Assembly: GCA_002726245.1 (NCBI GenBank)
Contig: PBSM01000244.1
Location: forward strand, 1 to 36,381
DNA length: 36,381 bases
Origin: Planctomycetaceae bacterium
Lineage (GTDB): Bacteria; Planctomycetota; Planctomycetia; Pirellulales; Pirellulaceae
Reading direction: 5' to 3'
Part shown: one piece after another, positions 7,308 through 16,710 of the stretch
Layout: every line of letters starts with the position of its first letter
How positions within the stretch are numbered: position 1 is the stretch's first letter
Position numbers and translations under genes: made by a program
The notes under the pieces: generated by a model
What the model was told of the DNA's origin: nothing
Seen by the model: the letters and a program-made list of their open reading frames with translations, nothing else
The model's database searches: none

Positions 7308-8633
7308 TTATTCCGGCTTGTCGGTGACTTCAGAACGAGATGGTAGCTGAGCGATGTTGATATTACGGAACGATAGGTCGGTGGCGGGGTCGTGCCCTTG
7401 GATCATGATCGTCCCGCGTTCGGTGCGAAGACCGCGGCGAGGGTTTTCATCGGGCTTGCGATCGTCTGTCCAATCGGTGACTGGATATCCGTTGACCCAC
7501 GTTGCGATGTGAGGGCCGTCGGCAATCAACGTTTTGTGAAACCATTTCAAATCGTCAGTGACAACGAGACGCGCATCGACTCGTCGGAAGATACCGCCAG
7601 TGCCGTAATCGACGGGCTTGCGACGATCGCCGTCCTTGAAGCCGTTATGGATCTGGCTCTCGTAGCCCATCATCACATCGCCGGGAATGCAACGGAAGAA
7701 GATGCCTGAATTCAGTTGCTCAGCGTTTGAGATGCATTCTAGTTGCAACACGAAGTCGCCGTAGGAAGCCTCTGTTTCCAGTTGCCCCTTTCCGTTTTTG
7801 ACGTTCAATTCGCCGTCGTCGTTGACGGTGAACTCGCTGTCCATGTCGGGATAGGTCTTCCAGCCAGTCAGATCCTTGCCGTTGAAAAGGCTCTTCGTTT
7901 CCAGCGGGCGGAGCTTAATGTTCCGGAATGCGACGTGTCCTTGATTCAGTTGCAATCCGATGTGGCCGCGATGAGGCGGATAGGGATCGATGTATTCGAG
8001 GACGAGCGTATCGTCGAGTGACACGGTGACCTGATCGCCTGAGACAACAACTTCGTAGGATTGCCAGTCTTCGCTATCGAAGTCCCCTTCTGTCTTCACG
8101 CGTTTCACGAGGCTGCACGTCGGAAACGGGTTATCGCTGTCCGCGATGTTTAGTTCGTAGCAGTCGGTTTCCGGATCCTTCACGTCCGGGGGCGTGTGCA
8201 GGAAGATGCCACTGTTGGTTCCCTTCGCACTCTTGAATTCGACGTTCAAGATATAGTCCGAGAAGGTGGTCGTCGTGAGCAGCAGCCCCGGCTTTCCATC
8301 ATCGACGACGATCGTGCCGTCTTCGACTCGCCAATTGGCGTCGGTCGTCGGTTTCCAGCCGAATAGCGTCTCACCGTCGAACAACGCGATCCAACCTGCA
8401 GCGAGCTCATCCTCCGTGAGTAGTCTCGGAGCTTCGGTCACCGGTGGAGTTGGGTCTTGAGCGACAGACGCTTTCGCTTCGGCAGTCGGAACGGGTGAGG
8501 CGACCTTTCTTGCTTGCGGTGCCGTTGCTGGTGCTGCGGCGGGAAACGTTGCTGGGGGTGGTGGCTTGCAACCTGCCAACGCAAGCAAGCCCAGGAAAAG
8601 CGAAAACACGACGTTCCTCAATGCCAGTTTCAT
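7308..8633 (-). CDS. Lipoprotein with two DUF1080 (3-keto-disaccharide hydrolase fold) domains, 441 aa
   Basis: A lipoprotein signal peptide ends at LLALAGC (Cys about residue 22), so the protein is anchored in the envelope facing outward. A Pro/Ala-rich linker (about 23-70) leads to two DUF1080 domains of the concanavalin-like jelly-roll fold. Domain 1 (about 80-245) has WIALFDGETLFGW, NSGIFLHTPP and HRGHIGLQLNQGHVAFRNIK. Domain 2 (about 250-430) has SLFNGKDLTGW, NSGIFFRCIPGD and YESQIHNGF and ends in LSFRNINIAQL. Planctomycetes encode many such proteins; the family is linked to 3-keto-disaccharide hydrolysis or glycan binding. Its ATG overlaps the stop of the creatininase-family gene (ATGA), so the two are translationally coupled. 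Confidence 0.88.
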   Translation of the reverse strand: MKLALRNVVFSLFLGLLALAGCKPPPPATFPAAAPATAPQARKVASPVPTAEAKASVAQDPTPPVTEAPRLLTEDELAAGWIALFDGETLFGWKPTTDANWRVEDGTIVVDDGKPGLLLTTTTFSDYILNVEFKSAKGTNSGIFLHTPPDVKDPETDCYELNIADSDNPFPTCSLVKRVKTEGDFDSEDWQSYEVVVSGDQVTVSLDDTLVLEYIDPYPPHRGHIGLQLNQGHVAFRNIKLRPLETKSLFNGKDLTGWKTYPDMDSEFTVNDDGELNVKNGKGQLETEASYGDFVLQLECISNAEQLNSGIFFRCIPGDVMMGYESQIHNGFKDGDRRKPVDYGTGGIFRRVDARLVVTDDLKWFHKTLIADGPHIATWVNGYPVTDWTDDRKPDENPRRGLRTERGTIMIQGHDPATDLSFRNINIAQLPSRSEVTDKPE

Positions 8634-9667
8634 TCGTTAGACTCCGTTAGCTTAGCGAGATCGGCTCGGGTGATTGCGAGCATCCGCTCGAACATCAGTT
8701 CCGCATCCACTTGGTAGTAATTCTGCACGTCGCCGACGATACCGTTCAGCGAGTGAGCTTCGACGTGTTTGATGAACCAATCCAAGTGAGGTGTCATCTC
8801 AACAGCGGCCTCTAAGTCCAACTGTTCGGCCGACAACTCTCTGATCCGATCCGGCCACCAGTTCCGATCGACCAGCGCTGGGTTCGCGCGTTCGACGAGT
8901 GCGGTCTCGACACCTCCTGCGTGCTGATCGCCACGATCGCCAGCAAACTCGCAAATCGGGTCGTACAGCCAACGGAAAGACCAATGCCGAACGCTGCTCG
9001 CTTGCAGGCCCTTAATGATTGCGTTGCGATGCACGATCGACCCGTGTACATCGACAACGTACATGTATTCCGGCTGAAGCCACTCCTGCATCGCGTTGGC
9101 GTACCCCGTCACGTATCTCGTCACGAGAGGCGGCGTCAGATCGATGCTCATTCCGAATGGCAAGCCCCAGGTCAGATGGCCGTATTCAACGGGCGGTCCG
9201 ACGACGAATCCATCGACTTCTTCTGCGAGACGGGCGAGCACTGCATAGCTTTGGATCGTGTCGGTCGCCAAAGGAAGATGTGGCCCGTGTTGCTCGACCG
9301 CTGTATCGACGCTGAACGAAAGAATACGCGGCTTCCACGGAGGGGGCACCGTTCGCGCTTCGAGTTCGACAACTTCGAGCGACGTTGTGTTGGCCTTTCG
9401 GCCCGCCGTTCCTTCATAATGCGGAAAGCAGCGACGAATCTGTGCGAGCATCACCTGCTTCAAGTCCTCATCCAGGGCTTCGTGAAACAGCGGCGGCAAT
9501 ACGAAGCGAGCGAGACTTGCTAATTCGGAGTACGGAGTTCCCACAGAGCAGATCGGCAGCACGATCTGTTCGCCTGGCGTTTGGCGGAGCAATTCGCTCA
9601 GCGTGTACGCGGAAACCCAGTTTCCGGCATTGACGCCGCGCGGCATGTAGTCGAGAAGGACGTTCAT
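8630..9667 (-). CDS. Creatininase-family amidohydrolase-like protein, 345 aa
   Basis: The metal-binding signature AVEQHGPHLPLATDT gives the Glu, His and Asp ligands of the creatininase family; GHLTWGLPF and HAGGVETALV follow in the right order. The family hydrolyses cyclic amides or related C-N bonds with two divalent metals, usually in the cytoplasm. Two oddities: the usual N-x-H-G-G-N is DVHGSIVH here, and about 110 residues precede the signature instead of about 30. That N-terminal part contains IVLPICSVGTPYSEL and FVLPPLFHEAL, which look like a degenerate first copy of the same strand-loop unit (inference). The start at 9667 (MNVLLDYMPRG) is preferred; a longer frame to 9793 adds an Arg/Pro-rich stretch unlike coding sequence. 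Its stop overlaps the start of the DUF1080 gene. Confidence 0.8.
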   Translation of the reverse strand: MNVLLDYMPRGVNAGNWVSAYTLSELLRQTPGEQIVLPICSVGTPYSELASLARFVLPPLFHEALDEDLKQVMLAQIRRCFPHYEGTAGRKANTTSLEVVELEARTVPPPWKPRILSFSVDTAVEQHGPHLPLATDTIQSYAVLARLAEEVDGFVVGPPVEYGHLTWGLPFGMSIDLTPPLVTRYVTGYANAMQEWLQPEYMYVVDVHGSIVHRNAIIKGLQASSVRHWSFRWLYDPICEFAGDRGDQHAGGVETALVERANPALVDRNWWPDRIRELSAEQLDLEAAVEMTPHLDWFIKHVEAHSLNGIVGDVQNYYQVDAELMFERMLAITRADLAKLTESNE

Positions 9668-9888
9668 CGCAAAGGATCGAAGGCGAGGACGGCTGGGTTG
9701 ACGAGATACTAATGTAGGCAATCGTGGCTCGATTCCAACGGGCCTGGAAATCTGGCGACGTGGGACTGGACATCGTTTCGAAGCGGATTGCATAATTGCT
9801 AGTGACAGGGCGATCCTCTGCAGTCTGATGTCTGCTCTCAGTTCTCTGCCCCCTCGGTCGTCTGGTCAGATGAGGCTCCACGTTGACC

Positions 9889-11172
9889 ATGGCTCACAAA
9901 GGTGACTCCGGCGCGGTCGCTCGAACAGTCCCAGCAGCTTTGCGGAGGCGGCTGCTGGTGGTTGCATCTGTCGTCGTAGCGACGGTGGTCACAGCTTGCG
10001 CAATGGTTCAGTGGCGCAACCGCGATCTTCGGTTGGCACAGCAAGCGCTCACCCGCGGTGACCCGGAACGCGCCTATCAGCTGGTCACGGCTTTCCTATC
10101 GGAGCAACCGGCCAACACGACAGCCAAAGCGCTGCTGGCAAGGGTGTTCGTGTCGATGGGAAGGCCTGAACCGGCATTGCAACTGTTCGACGATGTGGGG
10201 GCTGCTACACCGGAGGAGTTGCACGCTCTCGGCCGTGCGCTGCTGATGCAATCGCGATGGTCGGATGCGTTGCCAGTCCTAACGCGCGCCGTGGAACTGG
10301 CTCCAACGAACGCAGACGGTCTTTACGAGTTGACTTCTGCCCGGCTCCAGCTTGGCTTGTACAAAGACGCGCTCGCAAGTGCCACGCGGTTCGCGCAGTT
10401 GCCGAGCCACGAGCCGCGAGGCTGGGTGCTGATTGGCTCGATCGAGGGCGATCTTAGCAACTACCGAAAGGCGGCTGATGCGTACTTGCGTGTTCTTGAG
10501 TACGCTCCCGCGGCGAAGAACCTGCAGGTTCGAGCTGATGAGTTGTTTCTCGAACTAGGGCGGATGTTATTGGGAGCGGGAACTCCGGCGGAAGCAGTGA
10601 ATCACCTTCAACGGAGTATCGACATCTTGCCATCGGCCGATGGTTTCGTCAGTCTCGGGGTTGCTCAGGCCGAACTCGGCGAACTCGAGGCGGCAGTCGA
10701 TGCTTGGACGCAAGCTGTGACAATCAGTCCATCGAACCTCGTGGCACGTGAGTATCTGGCGAATGAACGACTTCAGGAAAGAGACGCGGATGGGGCTCTG
10801 CAGTGGTTGAAGCCGTTGGAAAAGAGTCCCTCGCTCAAGGCCAGCACTGCTTACGCATTCCAACGCTGCTTCATCTTGCGCAAGGAGCCGAAGCTGGCAG
10901 AGCAGTGGCAAGAGAAAGCGGCTGCTTTGCGAGAGCGGGAAAAACTAGCCGTTGCCATCGAGAACCTGCTGATCGAAGCTCCGCTCTCTTACTGGGCTCG
11001 CGTGATCCGAGCGCATGAGTTTGCGTCGGCTGGCAATTGGAAGCAGGCTGAAGCTGTGTTAGACACGGTAACGTCGGCGTCCAAGGATCCGTTTGTCGAT
11101 GATCTAACGAGTGCGGTTCGCAATCGTTCTGCCCTTCCACCGCTCACGCGGCTGCCCATTACGCAGTTCTAG
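9889..11172 (+). CDS. Membrane-anchored TPR protein, 427 aa
   Basis: One N-terminal membrane helix (LLVVASVVVATVVTACAMV, about residues 23-41, after RRR) should anchor the protein with the rest in the periplasm. The remainder is a run of tetratricopeptide repeats with the usual pattern (AKALLARVFVSMGRPEPALQ, ALPVLTRAVELAPTNADGLY, VSLGVAQAELGELEAAVDAW). TPR arrays bind partner proteins. ATG at 9889 is preferred over the TTG two codons earlier; no strong ribosome-binding site is seen. It is the first gene of the long plus-strand cluster and is divergent from the creatininase-family gene, so 9668-9888 must hold promoters for both. The CRTAC1 gene starts 24 bases after its stop, which suggests joint function. 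Confidence 0.85.
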   Translation: MAHKGDSGAVARTVPAALRRRLLVVASVVVATVVTACAMVQWRNRDLRLAQQALTRGDPERAYQLVTAFLSEQPANTTAKALLARVFVSMGRPEPALQLFDDVGAATPEELHALGRALLMQSRWSDALPVLTRAVELAPTNADGLYELTSARLQLGLYKDALASATRFAQLPSHEPRGWVLIGSIEGDLSNYRKAADAYLRVLEYAPAAKNLQVRADELFLELGRMLLGAGTPAEAVNHLQRSIDILPSADGFVSLGVAQAELGELEAAVDAWTQAVTISPSNLVAREYLANERLQERDADGALQWLKPLEKSPSLKASTAYAFQRCFILRKEPKLAEQWQEKAAALREREKLAVAIENLLIEAPLSYWARVIRAHEFASAGNWKQAEAVLDTVTSASKDPFVDDLTSAVRNRSALPPLTRLPITQF

Positions 11173-11196
11173 TCGGTCGCGGATTGAGAGGTATGA

Positions 11197-12990
11197 GTGT
11201 CTGCGACACCTGGTAATTCGCTTGCGAAGCAGTTCCCGCGACTAGCACTTTGTGTGTCAGTCGCCGCGTTTGCGTTCGGATGCCGTGATGCAAAGAACCC
11301 CCCGGGCAAGGAGCAGACGCCGGGGGCAGTAGCGCAAAGCGAAATCCCGCCTCAGGATCACTCTCCGGCTTGGTTTCGCGAAGTGACAGACGCTTCCGGC
11401 GTCCAGTTTCGGCACTTTTCGGGTGTGGGTGATGACAAGCCGTTCCCGGCTGCGAATGGTAGTGGAGTTGGTGCGCTGGATTATGATCGCGATGGCCAGC
11501 TAGATCTGTACTTCGCGACAGGCACGTCCATTCCTCTCGAGGCCGCTGTCGCCACGCGTACCGATCGCTTTTATCGTAACGATGGAAACTGGAAGTTTTC
11601 TGACGTCACGACTTTGGCGAACTTGGGGCGAGCTGGCTTCAGTGCCGGCATCGCGGCAGCGGATTACAACAACGATGGTTTTACCGATCTCTACGTAACG
11701 CGTTTCGGTTCCAATATGCTCTATTGCAATCAAGGCGACGGAACGTTCGAAGAAGTCTCAATAGTCTCCGGCGCGGATCATGATGGCTGGGCGAGCAGTG
11801 CGGCATTCTTCGACTCCAATGCGGACGGCGCGCTGGACTTATACGTCTGCAACTACGCAAAGTGGGATTACAAGGACCATGTCTTTTGTGGTGATCGGAG
11901 CAAGGGCGTGCGACTTTTTTGTAGTCCGACATCCGTCGAGGCCGAGTCGGATGTTTTGCTGGCCAACCATCAGGACGGAACTTTCTCGGATCAAACAAAA
12001 GCCCTGGGGTTGGGTGAACAAGCTGGCCGGGGGCAAGGAGTGATCGCGGCCGACCTGAATGCTGATGGTTGGATCGACCTTTATGTGGCCAATGATCTGA
12101 ACGCCAACTTCCTCTTTACCAACAACGGCGATGGGACGTATCGCGATGCCACAGAGTTGAGCGGCGCCGGCTATGATGCCAAGGGAGGAATGCAGGCCGG
12201 GATGGGCGTTGACGCTGAGGACATTGACGGAGATGGTCGCCCAGAGCTTTTCGTAACAAACTTCAAAGCGGAACAAAACACGCTCTACCACAACGCCGAT
12301 GAGTTTGCTTTCGCGGACGTAAGCGCTCAGTACGGTCTGTCAGCGGCGAGCTTGCCTTATGTCGGATGGGGGACAGCTTTCGGCGACTTCGATCTAGATG
12401 GTAGGTCCGACCTGGTGGTAACGAATGGGCATGTAGATGATAATCGCCACTTGCTCGGACAAGATGCGCCGTATGCCGTTCGTCCGTTGTTGTGGCGGAA
12501 CGGGGGGAGACGCTTCGAGGTGGTCGAACATGCGGAAAACAACTACTTCTCAGGACAACACGTAGGCCGTGGCTTGACTTGCGTTGATCTCGACAACGAC
12601 CTTGACGAAGACCTAGTGATTAGCCATCAGGATGCTCGCCCGGCTCTGCTGGAGAACCACGCAGCGTCGAGGGCCCTTGCTGTCCAGGTACAATTGGTGG
12701 GGGTTCTGAGCAACCGCGATGCCACTGGAGCCACTCTCACGTTGCAGACGAGTGGGCGCTCCAAGCATCAGCAAATCAAAGGAGGAGGGAGCTACTTGTC
12801 TGCTCGTGATCTACGCCAGACCTTTGCGATTCTTCCGGGAGAGGCGAACATCCAGTTGAAGATTCGCTGGCCCAGCCGTGAGGAAACGACGATCGAGGGG
12901 CTGGTGCCAGGTGGCCGTTTCATCATCATTGAAGGAGACGCACCCGGGCAAGCTCCTATCGTTCACAAAGTCGGAGAGAAAAATGAGTGA
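11197..12990 (+). CDS. CRTAC1-family lipoprotein (FG-GAP propeller plus ASPIC/UnbV), 597 aa
   Basis: A GTG start with GAGAGG upstream gives a lipoprotein signal ending at AFAFGC. The body is a beta-propeller built from FG-GAP/VCBS repeats with EF-hand-like calcium loops: DYDRDGQLDLYF, DYNNDGFTDLYVT, DSNADGALDLYV, DLNADGWIDLYVAND, DIDGDGRPELFVT, DFDLDGRSDLVVT and DLDNDLDEDLVIS, at about 60-100 residue spacing. The C-terminus (about 490-585) is an ASPIC/UnbV domain with GGGSYLSARD and IRWPSREETTIEGL. Such proteins are exported, bind calcium and probably adhere to glycans or proteins at the cell surface. Spacing to the flanking genes (24 bases upstream, 8-base overlap downstream) places it firmly in an operon with a TPR protein and a multiheme cytochrome. 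Confidence 0.92.
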   Translation: MSATPGNSLAKQFPRLALCVSVAAFAFGCRDAKNPPGKEQTPGAVAQSEIPPQDHSPAWFREVTDASGVQFRHFSGVGDDKPFPAANGSGVGALDYDRDGQLDLYFATGTSIPLEAAVATRTDRFYRNDGNWKFSDVTTLANLGRAGFSAGIAAADYNNDGFTDLYVTRFGSNMLYCNQGDGTFEEVSIVSGADHDGWASSAAFFDSNADGALDLYVCNYAKWDYKDHVFCGDRSKGVRLFCSPTSVEAESDVLLANHQDGTFSDQTKALGLGEQAGRGQGVIAADLNADGWIDLYVANDLNANFLFTNNGDGTYRDATELSGAGYDAKGGMQAGMGVDAEDIDGDGRPELFVTNFKAEQNTLYHNADEFAFADVSAQYGLSAASLPYVGWGTAFGDFDLDGRSDLVVTNGHVDDNRHLLGQDAPYAVRPLLWRNGGRRFEVVEHAENNYFSGQHVGRGLTCVDLDNDLDEDLVISHQDARPALLENHAASRALAVQVQLVGVLSNRDATGATLTLQTSGRSKHQQIKGGGSYLSARDLRQTFAILPGEANIQLKIRWPSREETTIEGLVPGGRFIIIEGDAPGQAPIVHKVGEKNE

Positions 12991-13546
12991 AGACTCTCAG
13001 GAACATGGTGCCTTACCAGTAGAACCCGAGGAACGCTGTGCAAGCGATTCCCCGGCCACGACCAGTATTCTCAGCCTGCGGCGGGTCTTCGTGATCGTCC
13101 TACCGATTACAGTCGTGATGCTGGCGATTGTGGTCGGCTTCGGATTCTTTGATGGTGCCAAGTGGATAAATGATCTGTTGCGTCCTCCCATGGTTGCCGG
13201 GTCTGGCCAAGTCCTGTTTCGTGGGGCTCCGCTGGGGGGAGGCGAGTTGCGGTCGAAACCGGAATCGAAAGGACTGCCCGGCGCCATGGGCTTCTTGGAC
13301 GATCAAGGCCGGTTTGATTTGAAAACGGACATCGACGGTGACTATGTCGATGGCGCCTTCGTTGGTGAGCACAAAGTCACCGTCACACTCTACGGCCAGG
13401 CATTTGCCGCCGGAACGCCGCCCCTCACGCCAGAGAAGTATGCGTCCTTCGACACAACACCACTTACGATTGTTGTCAGCAAGTCGAGTGCAGACAATAT
13501 GTACTTGATTACGCTACAAGAAGATCCAGATAGTATCGCCGAGTAG
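12983..13546 (+). CDS. Small membrane-anchored protein with carboxypeptidase-regulatory/transthyretin-like domain, 187 aa
   Basis: The ATG at 12983 overlaps the end of the upstream gene by eight bases and has GGAGAG in front, so the two are coupled; a longer frame from 12878 has no support. A membrane helix (RVFVIVLPITVVMLAIVVGF, about residues 34-53) separates a short cytoplasmic N-terminus from an exported beta-rich domain. That domain reads GSGQVLFRGAPLGGGEL, then a strand containing DDQGRFDL, then GEHKVTVTLYG. This is the pattern of the transthyretin-like small proteins (extension of side chain, G-x-F, Y/H-x-V-x-V) that in planctomycetes often accompany DUF1559 and CRTAC1 genes. The function is not known. 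Confidence 0.75.
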   Translation: MSEDSQEHGALPVEPEERCASDSPATTSILSLRRVFVIVLPITVVMLAIVVGFGFFDGAKWINDLLRPPMVAGSGQVLFRGAPLGGGELRSKPESKGLPGAMGFLDDQGRFDLKTDIDGDYVDGAFVGEHKVTVTLYGQAFAAGTPPLTPEKYASFDTTPLTIVVSKSSADNMYLITLQEDPDSIAE

Positions 13547-13573
13547 CTGAGTGCGAGGCGTCGAGAACGTGTG

Positions 13574-15478
13574 ATGAGCGACACAGAAAAGCAAATGCCG
13601 GCGACAAGTGTTTGGCGCGGGGTTGTACTCGTCGCGCTCGCGACGGCGAGCTTCGGCGCAGTCTCTTTCATGTTCTTCTCGATGCCGAGCCAACCAGAAC
13701 GCGACTTGAAGATTGTCTCTGACAAGACGCTGGAGATCACGAGGCCTGCTGCACCGCAGGCAGGATACGTGGGGAGTGCGAGTTGCCGGGAGTGCCACCT
13801 GCAAGTCTATGACGAGTACCAACAACACCCGATGGCGCAGTCGCTCTTTCCGGTCTTAGACGCGCCAATTGTCGAAAACTACGATGAAGCCTCGTTCAAG
13901 ACGCCGGCACGTCGTCGCTACAGCATCAGCAAGACGGCAGAAGGGGTGTTTCACCACGAAGTGGGCCTCGATCAGGAGGAGCAGGCGGTCTACGAGCAGA
14001 CCGTCAATGTGCGCTATGCCATGGGATCAGGGCGCCGAGGCCGGTCCTATGTCTTGAATCGCGACGGCTGGTTGTACATGTCGCCGATCGCTTGGTATTC
14101 CGAGGGGAAGCGCTGGGATCTTGCGCCAGGCTATGTGCCGGGCAACCACTTGCGATTCTCACGACAAGCTTTGGATCGTTGTCTGCAATGCCACGCGGGG
14201 CGAATGGCTTATCTCGAGAACGCAGCCAGCCAGGGACTCAACTACCACCAGTACGACGCACAGCCTTTTGTCGAACATTCGATCGGCTGCGAGCGATGCC
14301 ATGGACCCGGTGAAGCTCACATCGACCACCGTCAAGCCGGGAAGTTGGACGCCGGAGATCCCATCGTCAATCCTGAGAAGCTAGACGGTCCGAAGCGTGA
14401 AGCAGTTTGCAACCAATGCCATCTGCTCGGCGAATACCAGATCTTGCGATACGGCCGTCGGCATGGCGACTTCCGGCCGGGGCAAAATATCGGAGATACC
14501 TGGACAGTCTTCATCGCGGCTGAAGAGAGAGGCGGCACACGGGCTGTCAGCCACATGGAGCAGCTTCAACAGAGCCGTTGTTTCCAGCAAAGTGGTGGTC
14601 GTTTGGCATGCATCTCATGCCATGACGCCCATTCAGTGCCTGCCGCGCAGGAGAAGACACAGGTCTATCGTGATCAGTGTTTGCAATGTCACAAAGAGCA
14701 GGGATGCGCGTTGCCGCTCGAGGCTCAGCGGAAGTTGCCTGCAGATGGATCCTGTATTGCTTGCCATATGCCTCGGTTTAGCGCGAGCGACATTCCGCAT
14801 ACAACGCAGACCGACCACCGGATTCAGCGCGTGTCGCCCACGCTGCCGCCAGATTCGGACGAGCCAAGTCCACATCCGGCGCTCAAGATCTTCGACGTTG
14901 CAGCGGTCCCGCTCACGGAACTGGAGCGGAATCGTGCGCAGGGATTGATTCTTGCGAAGCGGGCGGAGGAATTCAAGAGCGTGGAATTGGCGAAGCAGGC
15001 GGAGCGGCTGTTGCGCCCCTTCATCGAAGCTGCAAACGATGACTTGCTAACACTGGATGCCCTGGCTGCCTGCTGTTGGATCCAGGGACGAGTCTCCGAA
15101 GCCGCCGACTACTGGGAACGCGCCCTCGGACGTGCTCCCAGAGATCTGCGGCCAATCCGCTCGCTCATGTTGGCCTCGCGGACTTTGGGTAACGATGCTG
15201 TTGCCGCTGAATACGCCGAACGCTACCTGGCGAACAACCCCTGGTCCGCCAGCGTGCACAACGAGTTCGCGGAACTGTTGGCCAAACGAGGCGAGGTGCG
15301 CCTTGCCATCGAGCGCGCCGAGCACGCTAGAACACTGGACCCGTCTGACATGGCAATCTACGGGCGTCTGTTAGCCCTCTATCAGCAGACTGGTGATTCG
15401 CATCAAGTGCAGCAGTTGATTCAATCGATTCAACAACTTGGCGGCGAGATCAGGGAAGCTCAACCGCTCTCTCGATAG
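13574..15478 (+). CDS. Seven-heme c-type cytochrome with TPR C-terminus, 634 aa
   Basis: An N-terminal membrane anchor (VVLVALATASFGAVSFMFF, about 17-35) leads to a periplasmic or cell-surface domain with seven CxxCH heme-binding motifs: CRECH (71), CLQCH (203), CERCH (239), CNQCH (279), CISCH (346), CLQCH (369) and CIACH (394). The arrangement resembles the cytochrome c554/c' type. Residues from about 440 to the end form TPR-like helices (AACCWIQGRVSEAADYWERA, AEYAERYLANNPW, AIERAEHARTLDPSD). Electron transfer is the likely role; the partner is unknown and no oxidoreductase subunit is encoded nearby. The ATG at 13574 is preferred over the GTG directly before it. A candidate hairpin lies 33 bases after the stop, then the pilin promoter. 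Confidence 0.92.
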   Translation: MSDTEKQMPATSVWRGVVLVALATASFGAVSFMFFSMPSQPERDLKIVSDKTLEITRPAAPQAGYVGSASCRECHLQVYDEYQQHPMAQSLFPVLDAPIVENYDEASFKTPARRRYSISKTAEGVFHHEVGLDQEEQAVYEQTVNVRYAMGSGRRGRSYVLNRDGWLYMSPIAWYSEGKRWDLAPGYVPGNHLRFSRQALDRCLQCHAGRMAYLENAASQGLNYHQYDAQPFVEHSIGCERCHGPGEAHIDHRQAGKLDAGDPIVNPEKLDGPKREAVCNQCHLLGEYQILRYGRRHGDFRPGQNIGDTWTVFIAAEERGGTRAVSHMEQLQQSRCFQQSGGRLACISCHDAHSVPAAQEKTQVYRDQCLQCHKEQGCALPLEAQRKLPADGSCIACHMPRFSASDIPHTTQTDHRIQRVSPTLPPDSDEPSPHPALKIFDVAAVPLTELERNRAQGLILAKRAEEFKSVELAKQAERLLRPFIEAANDDLLTLDALAACCWIQGRVSEAADYWERALGRAPRDLRPIRSLMLASRTLGNDAVAAEYAERYLANNPWSASVHNEFAELLAKRGEVRLAIERAEHARTLDPSDMAIYGRLLALYQQTGDSHQVQQLIQSIQQLGGEIREAQPLSR

Positions 15479-15510
15479 AGGCTCGCTGAAGCTTCTATCA
15501 ACGTTACCCC

Positions 15511-15526
15511 CACCCCGCGAGGGGTG
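15511..15526 (+). terminator. Possible weak terminator hairpin after the cytochrome gene
   Basis: CACCCC and GGGGTG form a 6-bp stem with loop GCGA. No T run follows, so intrinsic termination is doubtful. It lies between the cytochrome stop at 15478 and the promoter at 15560. Confidence 0.25.
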
Positions 15527-15559
15527 CACCACAAATAGGGCGAAAAAGGCAGTTTTTCG

Positions 15560-15588
15560 TTGAACTGAGATTTTGGATTGGTTAGAAT
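15560..15588 (+). promoter_or_regulatory. Candidate sigma-70 promoter of the DUF1559 gene
   Basis: TTGAAC (15560-15565), a 17-base spacer and TAGAAT (15583-15588). The -10 matches five of six consensus bases and the -35 four of six. It gives a leader of about 55 bases before the ATG at 15649. Confidence 0.55.
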
Positions 15589-15648
15589 CACTCACTACTC
15601 CGACGTCTAATCATCTATATCCTTTTCCCGCTAAGTCTGGAGCGATTT

Positions 15649-16707
15649 ATGAGTGTTCCGAGAAAACAGTTCGGGTTTACTCTAGTCGAACTGTTGGTGG
15701 TGATTGCCATCATTGGCATTTTGGTGGCGTTACTCTTGCCCGCTGTGCAAGCGGCGCGCGAGGCCGCGCGACGGATGCAGTGCAGCAACAACCTCAAGCA
15801 GATTGGGCTGGCGTTTCACAACTACCATGACACCTATGGCACCTTTCCGATCTCCAACGGTTGGTCAGCCCACGCGGGCGGTTGGACACGGACGATGTTT
15901 ACTGACAAGGTGCGTATCCTGCCGTATGTCGAACGGAACTCCGAGTACGACAAGCTTGATATGCACGGTGGCGACATTTACAGCGGCGGCTGGGGACCCA
16001 AGGGAAGTGCGGCTTCCTTGAGCGGCCGGTTGCCGGTCTTTAATTGTCCATCCAATCCAAATTTACTTGGCGATGGGAAGGCGAATTTCACTTACGCTAT
16101 CAATAATGGCACGAGCCATTACGCACCGCATCGCGGACCCAACGCTGTTGAGGCTGGGAACGGGCGTCACAATGGCGTTGCCTCGTTCCGGCGGGCTGGC
16201 GGATTCGGCACGGTAGGTAGCGCTAACGAGAATGACCCGATTGTCAATTTTGCCAGCATTGTAGACGGCACCGCGAACACGGCGCTCTATTCGGAATTCA
16301 TCATTGTCAGTCCAACTCTGGGTGGCCAGCAAACCAACCTCCGCGAGATCCGCCAACAGGTTTGGAATTGGGCGCAAGGCGCGAACACCGAGCAGATTCG
16401 CCTTAGCTGCTTAGGCAAGGACTGGAGCGGTCGCCGCGACCGTGGCGGTTCTTGGTCGTGGGGATTCATTGGCTTTGGTTCTGGTTACAACCACACCATG
16501 ATGCCCAATGAAAAAGCGTGCCAATCCTATAATGGCCAAGGTGACTGGTACGGTACGCAACTGTTGTCAGCAACCAGCGAACACCCGGGTGGCGTCAACA
16601 TGGCGATGGCGGACGGTTCCGTGAGGTTCATCGTGGACACGGTCGAGCAGGACGTATATTGGGCTGCTGGCACTCGCGCCGGCAGTGAAGCTCTGAACCT
16701 GCCGTAA
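15649..16707 (+). CDS. DUF1559 pseudopilin-like protein, 352 aa
   Basis: The N-terminus is a type IV prepilin signal: short basic leader, cleavage after G in FGFTLVELL, and a long hydrophobic helix ([19 protein letters not shown]). It continues with the DUF1559 hallmark [20 protein letters not shown] and [12 protein letters not shown], and ends with the conserved [17 protein letters not shown]. Proteins of this type are expected to be processed by prepilin peptidase and to join a type II secretion or pilus-like fibre; planctomycetes carry tens of copies. GGAG lies at good distance before the ATG. Its own promoter (15560-15588) and terminator (16742-16778) make it a self-contained unit inside a cluster that otherwise reads as one or two operons. 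No secretion ATPase or peptidase gene is near. Confidence 0.95.
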   Translation: MSVPRKQFGFTLVELLVVIAIIGILVALLLPAVQAAREAARRMQCSNNLKQIGLAFHNYHDTYGTFPISNGWSAHAGGWTRTMFTDKVRILPYVERNSEYDKLDMHGGDIYSGGWGPKGSAASLSGRLPVFNCPSNPNLLGDGKANFTYAINNGTSHYAPHRGPNAVEAGNGRHNGVASFRRAGGFGTVGSANENDPIVNFASIVDGTANTALYSEFIIVSPTLGGQQTNLREIRQQVWNWAQGANTEQIRLSCLGKDWSGRRDRGGSWSWGFIGFGSGYNHTMMPNEKACQSYNGQGDWYGTQLLSATSEHPGGVNMAMADGSVRFIVDTVEQDVYWAAGTRAGSEALNLP

Positions 16708-16710
16708 CTA

